From JBQTJN01 sp052387095 (GTDB taxonomy: Bacteria; Pseudomonadota; Alphaproteobacteria; Micavibrionales; Micavibrionaceae), in the NCBI GenBank assembly GCA_052387095.1, contig JBQTJN010000007.1:1-18269 (forward strand): 18,269 bases of DNA, given 5' to 3'. The position numbers and the translations under genes were made by a program. The notes under the pieces were generated by a model. It was not told the origin of the DNA and made no database searches. It saw only the letters and a program-made list of their open reading frames with translations. Positions 7,688 to 15,414 of the stretch are shown one piece after another; the first letter of the stretch is position 1, and every line of letters starts with the position of its first letter.

Positions 7688-8236
7688 ATGATAGGGCCAG
7701 TAAACCCGCAAAACCCTGTTTCGGCAGGGCAAAAACCCAATGCCGGACCGGTTTTGCGCTGGGCAAAAAATGACCGCACCGCCGGCTCGATTCCCGTCTG
7801 GGAAAATCCTGTCAGCGCCAAAGAACGCGCCGCACAGAATCTGTCTTACGCGCTTGCCGCGCCGGACGGGGGGCCGGATAATGCCCTCGCCTACCGCCCG
7901 CAGGAAGCCACGAAGCCGGGCGAGGCTTTCGGTTTCGCGGACTTGCTCGACATGATCAACCCGCTCCAGCACATCCCTGGTGTCGGGCACATCTACCGCG
8001 AAATGACCGGTGACCAGATCCGCCCCGCCGGCCGCGTGATCGGCGGCGCACTGTTTGGCGGCTTCATCGGCGCAGGCGCAGGCCTCGTCAATGTCATCGC
8101 AGAAAAAGAAACCGGCGCGGATGTCACCGGCAACGCGATGAATTTTGTCTCCGGCAGAAAATCTTTTCAAAAAAACCCGGAGATCAAATACACCATTGCC
8201 GCCTACAACGCCGCGCGTCCGCGCTATAATGAATAA
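7688..8236 (+). CDS. Hypothetical protein, 182 residues, Gly-rich hydrophobic segment
   Basis: Function unknown. The ATG at 7688 has AGGG 13 bases upstream and clears the divergent regulator gene; an ATG at 7580 would overlap it, so I prefer the shorter form. The first 80 residues are polar and low-complexity. Residues 84-125 carry a pattern that looks conserved (DLLDMINPLQHIPGVGHIYR, then TGDQIRPAGRVIGGALFGG). It runs into a Gly/Ala-rich hydrophobic segment (118-138), which could be a glycine-zipper membrane helix. I have the impression of an alphaproteobacterial family of unknown function with this 'NPLQHIPG' pattern, but cannot confirm it. A composite repeat follows its stop. Confidence 0.78.
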   Translation: MIGPVNPQNPVSAGQKPNAGPVLRWAKNDRTAGSIPVWENPVSAKERAAQNLSYALAAPDGGPDNALAYRPQEATKPGEAFGFADLLDMINPLQHIPGVGHIYREMTGDQIRPAGRVIGGALFGGFIGAGAGLVNVIAEKETGADVTGNAMNFVSGRKSFQKNPEIKYTIAAYNAARPRYNE

Positions 8237-8245
8237 CTAAGCCAA

Positions 8246-8372
8246 GGTGTATTCCCCGCGAACGCGGGGATCTTCATTAGTTGCATTCTGACGAAAGTCA
8301 GAATCCATGGATTCCCAAATCAAGTTTGAGATGAGATTCAAGAGAGATTCCCGCTTTCGCGGGAAAAACACT
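8246..8372. repeat. Composite palindromic repeat with three hairpins
   Basis: Three perfect hairpins follow one another: CCCCGCG-AA-CGCGGGG (8254-8269), TTCTGAC-GAAA-GTCAGAA (8286-8303) and TTCCCGC-TTTC-GCGGGAA (8348-8365). The palindrome ATCCATGGAT lies between the second and third. It fills the gap between two convergent genes and resembles interspersed repeats of many proteobacterial genomes. It may also stop transcription from either side. Confidence 0.78.
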
Positions 8373-8379
8373 GTGGGTT

Positions 8380-9069
8380 TCATGAGGTTTGCGGATGATG
8401 GTCATCCTCATCCTCGCGTCCGCCGAACAAAGCGGTGCCGATGCGCAAATGCGTGGCGCCCCACCCAATCGCCTTCTCGTAATCGCTGCTCATGCCCATG
8501 CTGAGATGTTTTAAATTATGCGTATGCGCAAGACGCTGCAGCATCGAGAAGTGAAAACCCGGCGGCTCTTCAAGTGGCGGAATGCACATCAGCCCGGTGA
8601 TTTTGAGCCGGCATGTTTTTACGCAAAATTCAAGAAAATCAGACAGCTCTATAGGAGAAATTCCGGATTTTTGCGCCTCCTCGCCCGTATTGACCTGGAT
8701 AAAGCACGGCAGCAATCGTCTTTGCTCGTGCATTTCCTTTGACAGCGTCGCGGCGAGCTTGGGCCGGTCGACCGTCTGGATCACATCGAACAGCGCCACG
8801 GCATCCTTGGCTTTATTGGTTTGTAGCGGCCCGACCAAATGCAATTGAAGGCCGGTATAACGCAAACGCAAATGCTCCCAGTGCTCCTGCGCTTCCTGCA
8901 CGCGGTTTTCACCGAAAACACGCTGGCCGGTCGCCAGCGCTTCCTCGATCATCTCAACGCTTTGCTTTTTGCAGATGACAACCAGTTCGACATCACCGGT
9001 GCGGCAATGATCCGCCACGATCCTGGCAATGTCTTTTTTAACAGCTCGGAAATTTTCTGCGACGGTCAT
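8380..9069 (-). CDS. yggS: YggS/PROSC-family PLP homeostasis protein
   Basis: 229 residues, single-domain TIM-barrel fold type III PLP-binding protein. The family keeps pyridoxal 5'-phosphate levels in balance and has no confirmed enzymatic activity. The PLP-binding Lys aligns with Lys34 in LVVICKKQSVEMI, where E. coli has AVSKTKP. Other family signatures are GQRVFGENRVQE, LHLVGPLQTNK, VNTGEEAQKSGI, GLMCIPP and LSMGMSSDYEKAIGWGATHLRIGTALFG, the last being the phosphate-binding C-terminal region. Length fits the family. No clear Shine-Dalgarno is seen before the ATG at 9069. The upstream side carries a large hairpin, and the porin gene lies beyond it on the same strand. Confidence 0.95.
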   Translation of the reverse strand: MTVAENFRAVKKDIARIVADHCRTGDVELVVICKKQSVEMIEEALATGQRVFGENRVQEAQEHWEHLRLRYTGLQLHLVGPLQTNKAKDAVALFDVIQTVDRPKLAATLSKEMHEQRRLLPCFIQVNTGEEAQKSGISPIELSDFLEFCVKTCRLKITGLMCIPPLEEPPGFHFSMLQRLAHTHNLKHLSMGMSSDYEKAIGWGATHLRIGTALFGGREDEDDHHPQTS

Positions 9070-9125
9070 GCAAGTTTAAAATATCAGAATAAACTTTTTG
9101 GCTGTAGCCAATTAAAATATTTTGC

Positions 9126-9213
9126 GGCGAAAACCATGCGTTTCGAGAACCGCATCGCAGAATACTTTAAGGTATTTGAGAAGCGGAAGCGCAGAAATGC
9201 ATGGTTTGCAGCC
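9126..9213. other. Long nested inverted repeat, putative structured RNA or palindromic element
   Basis: The arm at 9131-9144 (AAACCATGCGTTTC) pairs with 9194-9207 (GAAATGCATGGTTT) over 14 pairs with a single G-T. Flanking GGC and GCC (9126-9128, 9211-9213) extend it past a small bulge. Inside are CCGC/GCGG and AATAC-TTTAAG-GTATT hairpins. It lies between the porin terminator and the yggS start. It could be a small RNA, a miniature palindromic repeat or a leader of yggS. Confidence 0.6.
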
Positions 9214-9236
9214 CAAAAGATGAAAATTGGCAATAG

Positions 9237-9262
9237 AAAAGGGCGTCCGAAGGCGCCCTTTT
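9237..9262 (-). terminator. Rho-independent terminator of the porin gene
   Basis: Read on the minus strand: AAAAGGGCG, then a C(TTCG)G-capped loop with one C-A mismatch, then CGCCCTTTT, starting 18 bases past the porin stop. The stem and T-tract are symmetrical, so it could work in both directions. Confidence 0.88.
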
Positions 9263-9279
9263 CATGAAATCCGTAAGGA

Positions 9280-10368
9280 TTAGAAGTTGATCTGTGTACC
9301 AACAACGAGCGATGTCGCTTCGATGTCATCGCCTGTACCTGTTTCCAGGTCATCATGTTCGATATGGCTGACAGAACCGCGGAAGGTCATGCCTGGGCCG
9401 TATGTGTACACAACGCCGCCTGTCAGACGGTCAGTGTCAACATCATCGATACCAAATGTGTTGTCCTGCATGAGGTAGGAAACGCCGAGTTTGAACGGAC
9501 CGGTTGTGTAGTCCGCACCAACGACTGCTGTTTCTTCTTCTTCGCCTGCATCAAAGTCATTGTTCAGGTAAGCAGCACCGATACCGAATGGTCCGATATC
9601 GAAGTCAGCGCCAACGTTCCAAGCTTCTTGATCGCCGCCAATACCTTCAGCAGCATCTTCAGCATCGGTATAACCCGCGCCCAAGATCATGCCGACATTG
9701 TTGAACTGGCCTTCGTAACGAGCAGCGGCTTCCCATGTTTCGCCTGTGTCTGCTCTGACGCCTTCAAAGTCATCAGCATAGCTGCCTGCGTCTGGCGTAT
9801 AAGAACCGCCGAGCTGGAAGCCGTTGAAGACTGGAGAGAGATAAGTCAATTTATCTGCGAAACCAGAAGCGTCCTGATCGTAATCAATACCGCCGGAAGA
9901 TACACCAGCATTGTCAATCGCACCTGTGAAGGCAGCAAGAGCGCCTGCAGCAGTGTAATTAACGGGCTGAACAAACTGACGGAGACCGTCAATGTTGTCG
10001 TCAGCAGATGGAGCAGCAACCTGCAAGAGGTAAGCTGCACCGTCTTCGGCGCCGAAGTTTACACGACCCCAGTCGCCGGAGAAGTAAGCATAGCTTTCTT
10101 CAACTTCGAATGAGTCGCCGCCATCGGCTTCGGCTTCCACGTGAACGCCGACTGTCAGGCCGTTGTCCAGCGTGGTTTCGCCACCGAAGTGAATTTCGGT
10201 ATGACGGATCATGTCGACATCATTGACATCAGCATCATCATCATCTTGGTCTACGTACGTACCGTAGCCCTTGAACCAGCCGCCCAGTTCCAACGACACT
10301 TGCGCGTTCGCTGGTGTAGCAGCAAGAGCAAGACCGAGAACGGCTGCACTGCAAAGTAGTTTTTTCAT
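9280..10368 (-). CDS. Outer-membrane porin (16-strand general porin type)
   Basis: 362 residues. It begins with a Sec signal peptide (MKKLLCSAAVLGLALAATPANA, cleavage expected after Ala22). The mature part shows alternating amphipathic strands typical of an alphaproteobacterial Gram-negative porin (WGRVNFGAEDGAAYLLQVA, SGGIDYDQDASGFADKLTYLSP, FGIGAAYLNNDFDAG). The last residue is Phe in GTQINF, the C-terminal signal read by the BAM complex. It should form a trimeric diffusion channel. The mature N-terminal region is very acidic (DQDDDDADVNDVD, about residues 40-53), probably a surface or calcium-binding loop. GGAGAG eight bases before the ATG gives a strong ribosome site and a clean terminator follows, as expected of a highly expressed gene. 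Substrate selectivity cannot be read from the sequence. Confidence 0.93.
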   Translation of the reverse strand: MKKLLCSAAVLGLALAATPANAQVSLELGGWFKGYGTYVDQDDDDADVNDVDMIRHTEIHFGGETTLDNGLTVGVHVEAEADGGDSFEVEESYAYFSGDWGRVNFGAEDGAAYLLQVAAPSADDNIDGLRQFVQPVNYTAAGALAAFTGAIDNAGVSSGGIDYDQDASGFADKLTYLSPVFNGFQLGGSYTPDAGSYADDFEGVRADTGETWEAAARYEGQFNNVGMILGAGYTDAEDAAEGIGGDQEAWNVGADFDIGPFGIGAAYLNNDFDAGEEEETAVVGADYTTGPFKLGVSYLMQDNTFGIDDVDTDRLTGGVVYTYGPGMTFRGSVSHIEHDDLETGTGDDIEATSLVVGTQINF

Positions 10369-10731
10369 TTAGATCTCTCCAAAATTTGAGTGATTAAGTT
10401 GATTTAGAAGGCCCCAAAAGAACCCCCCAATGAGGTGTCCCCTAAAAAGGCGGGAACGTGAGTGTAGTAAGCCAGTGTTCCAGGATGCTTTCAACGAGGG
10501 GGAAGGCATTGTGGCTCCGATTTTTACAAACTGTGTTATTTTTGCAACAACCAAACTGCCTTCCCCGCATCTTTGAGGTGCTTTCCCCGCCCTTTTACGT
10601 CTTCCCCCGCGAAGGCGGGGGTCTTGCCCAGGTCCCCGCTTTCGCGGGGGAAGCAGGCAGGAGCCCCTTGAGCGCCGCCGGCCGCCGTGCTAAATCAGGC
10701 TTTGACCGCGTAACAACACCGGAAGACTTGT
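10369..10731. other. Divergent intergenic region between porin and lipoprotein genes
   Basis: 363 bases without a gene. It holds a 10-bp inverted repeat, GGGGAAGGCA (10499-10508) and TGCCTTCCCC (10557-10566), around an A/T-rich centre likely to contain a promoter. A pair of GC-rich hairpins follows at 10601-10653. Minus-strand open frames here are short and lack recognisable features. Confidence 0.55.
10601..10653. repeat. Double GC-hairpin repeat arranged head-to-head
   Basis: CTTCCCCCGCGAA (10601-10613) and TTCGCGGGGGAAG (10641-10653) are 13-bp exact inverted copies. Each also folds locally (CCCCCGC-GAAG-GCGGGGG and CCCCGC-TTTC-GCGGGG). The left half matches the hairpin at 5385-5402, so this belongs to the same dispersed family. 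Confidence 0.75.
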
Positions 10732-11277
10732 ATGCAACGCCACAATCGCCCCGCCCTGATATTATGTCTCTTACTGGCCATGGGCCTGACTGCCTGCAGC
10801 GGCGTCAAGCGCGAGGCCAAGTACCCGACCGGCTATGACCGCAACCAGACGGGCGGTGATATTTACGCCAAACCGGAGAGTATATTCGGCAAAGGCGGGC
10901 TTTTCGGCGTGCGCCGCGCTCAGGACGACACTGGCCAGTCCGGCATCGGCGTCAACAGCTTCCTGTGGCGCGCCTCGCTCGACACCGTCTCTTTCATGCC
11001 ACTTTCAAGCGCCGATCCGTTCGGCGGTGTTATCCTGACCGACTGGTATATGCCCGATGATGGCGGCAAGGAACGCTTCAAGGTGAATGTGTTTATCTTG
11101 AGCAAGCAATTACGCTCCGACGGCATTTCCGTGCGCGTCTTCAAACAACAGCTCAGCAAGGGCGGCGCGTGGAAAGACACCGAGGTGCCGAACGATGCGG
11201 CACGCCAGCTCGAGGATACAATTCTCACCCGCGCGAGACAGCTCCGCATCGCGCAGTTGGGTGAGGTTGATAATTAG
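10732..11277 (+). CDS. DUF3576-type lipoprotein
   Basis: 181 residues. A lipoprotein signal peptide (hydrophobic residues 8-18) ends in the lipobox LTAC, with the lipidated Cys at residue 22. The mature part (GVNSFLWRASLDTVSFMPLSSADPFGGVILTDWY...ERFKVNVFILSKQLRSDGI) fits the alphaproteobacterial DUF3576 family, whose role is unknown but whose gene is commonly found just before leuS, as here once the minus-strand gene between them is ignored. No Asp is seen at +2, so the protein should be sorted to the outer membrane. GGAAGA lies before the ATG. It converges with the 11295 gene at a 17-base gap with no obvious terminator. Confidence 0.88.
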   Translation: MQRHNRPALILCLLLAMGLTACSGVKREAKYPTGYDRNQTGGDIYAKPESIFGKGGLFGVRRAQDDTGQSGIGVNSFLWRASLDTVSFMPLSSADPFGGVILTDWYMPDDGGKERFKVNVFILSKQLRSDGISVRVFKQQLSKGGAWKDTEVPNDAARQLEDTILTRARQLRIAQLGEVDN

Positions 11278-11294
11278 CGTTTGGTTTTAGCTTA

Positions 11295-12593
11295 TCAGGC
11301 GCCGGCAAAAACAAGTTCGTCAGGTTTTGGTGTCGGTGTTGCGGCATTGATTTCACGCAAGGCATCCCGTGCGGAAATCATTTCGTTAAGGGGTATGACC
11401 GTTTTATAGTCATGAAGTCGATAAGAAATTCCACCATCATCATTGTCCGCATTTAATGTGGTGCCATAAGGATTCTCATAGGTATTTTTGTATTCAGCCT
11501 TAACAGAGCCGTTTTTATTATCCTGAGTTAAAACAAGATCCTTCACCAGCCTGTCTTGACCCGTGCGTGCATCGTGATGAAAAATATGCAGAGAATTAAA
11601 ATCAAAACCCGGCAGTAACTTCAAATTAGAATGTAAAAGATCGTCAAGATAAACTTTAACGCCTTTGGGTTTCAAAACCCAGCCAAGATCTGCATTTTCA
11701 AAATCAAAGCCTCTCAAATCCATATTTACCCTTACGGCAATTTTCGTCCGCCCTTCCACCGCAGCCGCGTCAAACGGTAACTCAGTTTTCGGTTTTGGCG
11801 GAGCCTGCGCACCATCAACTGAAGACTTCATAAATTCCCGCATTTCAGTCGATATGACCAGCGATTTACGTGGAAAATTTTCTTTCTTATTGGCCCGCGC
11901 TGAAACCCCGAGGCTGTCATCAAAAGAAAGACCTCTTTCAATTTTCTCAACAATATCTTTCGCCCAGGCATTTTCGGGCTTCTGATAAAAGGAATGGGTT
12001 GATGGCAGCCTGTAAGGACTGGCCGTGGCTAACTGGTCTTTTTTCAAAAGATTATAAAGAATCGCCGGAAAAATTTCTTCGGCATTAATTATTTTTACAG
12101 ACCCGCGCTCTATGTATGTGTCGATACCGACCGTGGTTGAAAACCCTTTACTTCGACCAGCACCATAAAGTGGTAAGCTGTTATCAAGCTTTACGGTGAA
12201 CGCATCAATCGTGTCGCCTCGATAGGTTTCGATCTTGAAGCCTTTGACGAGACAAAGCTCGTCCTCACCGAGTTCCTCGTTGTAAACATTGATCCAGAAG
12301 GAACTCATATGGAATTTGTTTCCGTCGTTGATCATTTTGAACGGAAGATCAGCCGGCAGTTTTGCGCCGCCAATCTCATCGTACGAACCTAAATGAAGAT
12401 CTTTTGCATATGTTATTGTGAGCAGGTTGGCATCGAGAAGACTGTCCCCCTGCTTCCAATCTGCTCCATTTTCACGCAAATCTTTGCCATCAAGCAACGG
12501 ATCTTCATGAATTCCATAAAAAGGTTCGCCCAAAAAAATTTTGACCTGGGAAGCGGTTTTCTTAATAATATTTTTATAGGTTGGGCTAATCAC
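11295..12593 (-). CDS. Hypothetical protein, 432 residues
   Basis: Not recognised. The start is GTG at 12593 with GGGGGG four to five bases upstream. No signal peptide, no membrane helix, and a mixed-charge, mixed alpha/beta character throughout. The mid-region has a Pro/Lys linker (APPKPKTELPFD, about 265-280). The second half repeats the short pattern 'L-D-L-L-HSNLKLLPGFDFNSLHIFHHDA'. It has a good sigma70-like promoter of its own. Base composition is A/T-richer than leuS or the lipoprotein gene beside it, which with its antisense orientation inside a usual lipoprotein-leuS neighbourhood suggests acquisition. No domain can be named. Confidence 0.78.
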   Translation of the reverse strand: MISPTYKNIIKKTASQVKIFLGEPFYGIHEDPLLDGKDLRENGADWKQGDSLLDANLLTITYAKDLHLGSYDEIGGAKLPADLPFKMINDGNKFHMSSFWINVYNEELGEDELCLVKGFKIETYRGDTIDAFTVKLDNSLPLYGAGRSKGFSTTVGIDTYIERGSVKIINAEEIFPAILYNLLKKDQLATASPYRLPSTHSFYQKPENAWAKDIVEKIERGLSFDDSLGVSARANKKENFPRKSLVISTEMREFMKSSVDGAQAPPKPKTELPFDAAAVEGRTKIAVRVNMDLRGFDFENADLGWVLKPKGVKVYLDDLLHSNLKLLPGFDFNSLHIFHHDARTGQDRLVKDLVLTQDNKNGSVKAEYKNTYENPYGTTLNADNDDGGISYRLHDYKTVIPLNEMISARDALREINAATPTPKPDELVFAGA

Positions 12594-12626
12594 ATGACCC
12601 CCCGGAGCAATTAAAAAGATTAACAG

Positions 12627-12655
12627 ACTCTAATTCATATTATATAATATGTCAA
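12627..12655 (-). promoter_or_regulatory. Promoter for the 432-residue gene with palindromic spacer
   Basis: Minus strand: -35 TTGACA (12650-12655, perfect), 17-base spacer, -10 TAGAGT (12627-12632, four of six). The perfect 16-bp palindrome CATATTATATAATATG (12636-12651) lies almost entirely in the spacer and may be an operator. Confidence 0.6.
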
Positions 12656-12736
12656 ATAGTTATTTTTGCTAAATCAGCCTTTTTTTATAGCAATCTTGCG
12701 GAAATCGCAAATTTCCTCTAACACCTTCATAATCAA

Positions 12737-12790
12737 GGGGTAACCGAAGCACGCGGTTATAAAACCGCGGGCGTAGGCACGAATACAAAA
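12737..12790 (+). repeat. Hairpin element copy C, abutting the leuS start
   Basis: Left flank GTAACCGAAG (12740-12749), perfect 7-bp stem CGCGGTT-ATAA-AACCGCG (12752-12769), right flank GCGTAGGCACGAATACAAAA ending at 12790, one base before the leuS ATG. Same plan as copies A and B at 6430-6531. leuS has no other obvious ribosome site, so the element forms its immediate 5' leader. Confidence 0.78.
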
Positions 12791-15406
12791 ATGACGCAAA
12801 ATCGATATAATATAAAAGAAACGGAAAGAAAATGGCGCCGCACATGGGATGAGTGTCAGGCCTTCGCCTCGGTCGAAACCTCTGAAAAACCAAAATATTA
12901 CGTGCTGGAAATGTTCCCCTACCCGTCGGGGCGCATCCATGTCGGGCATGTCCGCAATTATACGCTGGGCGATGTCGTCGCGAGATACCGTAAGGCCTGC
13001 GGCTTTAACGTCATTCACCCGATGGGCTGGGACGCTTTTGGACTGCCGGCCGAAAACGCCGCCATCGAGCGCAATGTTCATCCCGGCATCTGGACGAAAC
13101 AGAACGTGGCCCAGATGAAAGACCAGCTCCAATCCATGGGCCTCTCCATCGACTGGGACCGCGAAGTCACCACCTGCGAGCCGGACTATTACAAACACGA
13201 ACAGAAAATGTTTCTCGATTTCTATAAAAAGGGAATCGCCTATCGACGGGAATCGCTCGTCAACTGGGATCCCGTCGATAACACCGTGCTGGCCAACGAA
13301 CAGGTCATTGAGGGACGGGGCTGGCGCACCGGCGCGCCCGTCGAGCGCCGCAAACGATGGTCATGGTTTTTGAAAATCACCGATTACGCCGAGGAGCTGC
13401 TCGAAGCCCTCAGGCATCTCCCGCGCTGGCCGGAAAAAGTCCGCCTCATGCAGGAAAACTGGATCGGCAAATCCACCGGCCTTCAATTTATGTGGGACGT
13501 AATCGGCAGCGAAGAGAAAATAGAAGTGTATACCACCCGCCCCGATACGCTGTTCGGCGCTTCATTCATGGCGCTCGCGCCGGACCATCCCCTCTCGAAA
13601 AAATTGGGCGGCGATAAAAAAGGCTACGCCGAATTCATGCGCGAGTGCCAGGCCGGCGGCACCTCCGAAGCTGCCATCGAGCAGGCGGAAAAAATCGGCT
13701 TCGATACGGGATATAAAGCAACCACGCCGTTGCTTCCCGGTTACGAATTGCCCGTCTATATCGCCAATTTCATTCTCATGGATTACGGGACCGGCGCGAT
13801 TTTCGGCGTCCCTGCCCACGACCAGCGCGATCTCGATTTCGCACGCAAATATAAATTGGCTGTTATTCCGGTCGTGCTGCCCCCAGACGAAGATCCAAAG
13901 ACTTATAAAATCGGAAATGAAGCCTATATTGGTCCTGGAAAAATCTACAATTCGAATTTTCTCGACGGATTGGATGTCGAGGCTGCAAAAGCCGCCTGCA
14001 TCGAAGCCGCAAAAAAAGTGGGTACCGGCTTCGGCAAGATCCAGTACCGCCTGCGCGACTGGGGCGTCTCGCGCCAGCGTTACTGGGGCTGTCCAATCCC
14101 ATTTATACACTGTAATTCCTGCGGTATTGTGCCGGTACCGGAAAATGAGCTGCCCGTGACATTGCCCACAGACGTCTCCTTCGACAAGCCCGGCAACCCG
14201 CTTGAACATCACCCGACCTGGAAGAATGTCGATTGCCCCGCCTGCAAAAATCCGGCGCGGCGCGAGACCGATACCTTCGACACCTTCTTTGAATCCAGCT
14301 GGTATTTCCTGCGCTATTGCGATCCACACAACAAAGCCCACGCCTTCGATAAAAACAAGGCGCAGTATTGGATGCCGGTCGACCAGTATATCGGCGGCGT
14401 TGAACATGCCGTACTGCATCTTCTCTATTCGCGCTTCTTCACCCGCGCGCTGCGCGATTGCGGCTACCTGGAGATCGATGAGCCTTTCACCGGCCTCTTC
14501 ACGCAAGGCATGGTCACGCACATCACCTACAAGGATAAGGCGGGTCAGTGGCTCTACCCCCATGAAATCGTGGAAAAAGACGGTCAAATCACCGATAAAA
14601 ACGGCCATGAAGTCACCTTGGGCCGCATCGAGAAAATGTCGAAATCAAAACGCAATGTTGTCGATCCGGAGGATATTCTCGGCACCTATGGCGCCGACGC
14701 CGCGCGGCTTTTCATTCTCTCGGATTCTCCGCCCGAGCGCGATCTCGAATGGACTGAAGGCGGCATCGAAGGAGCCTGGCGCTATATCAATAAAATCTGG
14801 CGCGCGATTTCTGAATCTCTTGAAACGCTTCCTTCACCGGATACGAAACAGCCCGCGCGATTTTCGCCGGAAGCCGTAAAGCTCCGCAGCATCGCCCACC
14901 GCTCCGTCAAGGGCGTGGCCGACGATATTGAGAACTTCCAGATGAACAAGGCTGTTGCCAAGGTGCGCGAACTTTCGAATGCTATTGCGGATTTTTCGCC
15001 TCTCTGTCATCCCCGCGATCCGGGCGCCAGCCCGGATTTAAACGGCGGGGATCCGGGGAACGGCTGGGCCTTGCGCGAATCCATCGAAATTTTTGTTCGC
15101 CTCGTAAATCCGATGATGCCGCATCTCGCCGAGGAACTCTGGGCGCTATTGGGGCATAAAACCCTGCTGGTTGATGAAGTCTGGCCATCCTATGACGCGT
15201 CGCTTCTGGTCAGCGAAACCGTCACCATCGGCGTCCAGGTCAATGGCAAGCTGCGCGCATCCATCACGCTGGCCGCCAATGCCGATCAGAAAATCGCGGA
15301 GAATCTTGCGCTCGCCGAGCCCAATGTTCGGAAAGCGCTGGAAGGTATGAATGTCCGCAAGGTCATTGTTGTGCCGGGACGGATTGTGAATGTGGTGGCG
15401 GGGTAA
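12791..15406 (+). CDS. leuS: Leucyl-tRNA synthetase with an in-frame palindromic-repeat insertion
   Basis: 871 residues. Charges tRNA-Leu with leucine (class I synthetase, cytosolic). The HIGH motif is HVGH (50-53) and KMSKS is exact (615-619). The CP1 editing domain is complete, with TTRPDTLFG and AHDQRD (342-347). The zinc domain keeps both Cys pairs (441/444 and 482/485). The start fits the family N-terminus (RYNIKETERKWRRTW). Residues about 738-759 are odd: they are encoded by a nested palindrome (15006-15067) and fall between two helices of the anticodon-binding domain. The reading frame is kept. The end (GVQVNGKLRASITL...VRKVIVVPGRIVNVVAG) is a normal LeuRS C-terminus. The DUF3576-type gene upstream and lptE downstream match the alphaproteobacterial order. 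Confidence 0.97.
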   Translation: MTQNRYNIKETERKWRRTWDECQAFASVETSEKPKYYVLEMFPYPSGRIHVGHVRNYTLGDVVARYRKACGFNVIHPMGWDAFGLPAENAAIERNVHPGIWTKQNVAQMKDQLQSMGLSIDWDREVTTCEPDYYKHEQKMFLDFYKKGIAYRRESLVNWDPVDNTVLANEQVIEGRGWRTGAPVERRKRWSWFLKITDYAEELLEALRHLPRWPEKVRLMQENWIGKSTGLQFMWDVIGSEEKIEVYTTRPDTLFGASFMALAPDHPLSKKLGGDKKGYAEFMRECQAGGTSEAAIEQAEKIGFDTGYKATTPLLPGYELPVYIANFILMDYGTGAIFGVPAHDQRDLDFARKYKLAVIPVVLPPDEDPKTYKIGNEAYIGPGKIYNSNFLDGLDVEAAKAACIEAAKKVGTGFGKIQYRLRDWGVSRQRYWGCPIPFIHCNSCGIVPVPENELPVTLPTDVSFDKPGNPLEHHPTWKNVDCPACKNPARRETDTFDTFFESSWYFLRYCDPHNKAHAFDKNKAQYWMPVDQYIGGVEHAVLHLLYSRFFTRALRDCGYLEIDEPFTGLFTQGMVTHITYKDKAGQWLYPHEIVEKDGQITDKNGHEVTLGRIEKMSKSKRNVVDPEDILGTYGADAARLFILSDSPPERDLEWTEGGIEGAWRYINKIWRAISESLETLPSPDTKQPARFSPEAVKLRSIAHRSVKGVADDIENFQMNKAVAKVRELSNAIADFSPLCHPRDPGASPDLNGGDPGNGWALRESIEIFVRLVNPMMPHLAEELWALLGHKTLLVDEVWPSYDASLLVSETVTIGVQVNGKLRASITLAANADQKIAENLALAEPNVRKALEGMNVRKVIVVPGRIVNVVAG
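15006..15067. repeat. Palindromic repeat inserted in frame within leuS
   Basis: Outer arms ATCCCCGC (15009-15016) and GCGGGGAT (15045-15052); inner arms ATCCGGGC (15018-15025) and GCCCGGAT (15030-15037) with loop GCCA. 15034-15056 is nearly the reverse complement of the intergenic repeat at 5417-5438, and the start GTCATCCCCGCG matches GTCACCCCCGCG at 5381. It encodes about 21 residues (CHPRDPG to GNGW). Confidence 0.8.
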
Positions 15407-15414
15407 TCAGGCAG

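Noticed and set aside
8307..8504. 65-codon plus-strand open frame
   Set aside because: Starts inside the composite repeat and continues antisense through yggS; Arg/Cys-rich and without features.
9355..10113. 252-codon plus-strand open frame
   Set aside because: Antisense to the porin, whose signal peptide, beta pattern and terminal Phe are clear.
10369..10554. 61-codon minus-strand frame ending next to the porin ATG
   Set aside because: No ribosome site and no recognisable features; it overlaps the porin's own leader and ribosome site, so a chance frame is more likely.
13562..14608. 348-codon minus-strand open frame
   Set aside because: Antisense to the middle of leuS, which has all synthetase motifs in frame; a GC-driven shadow.
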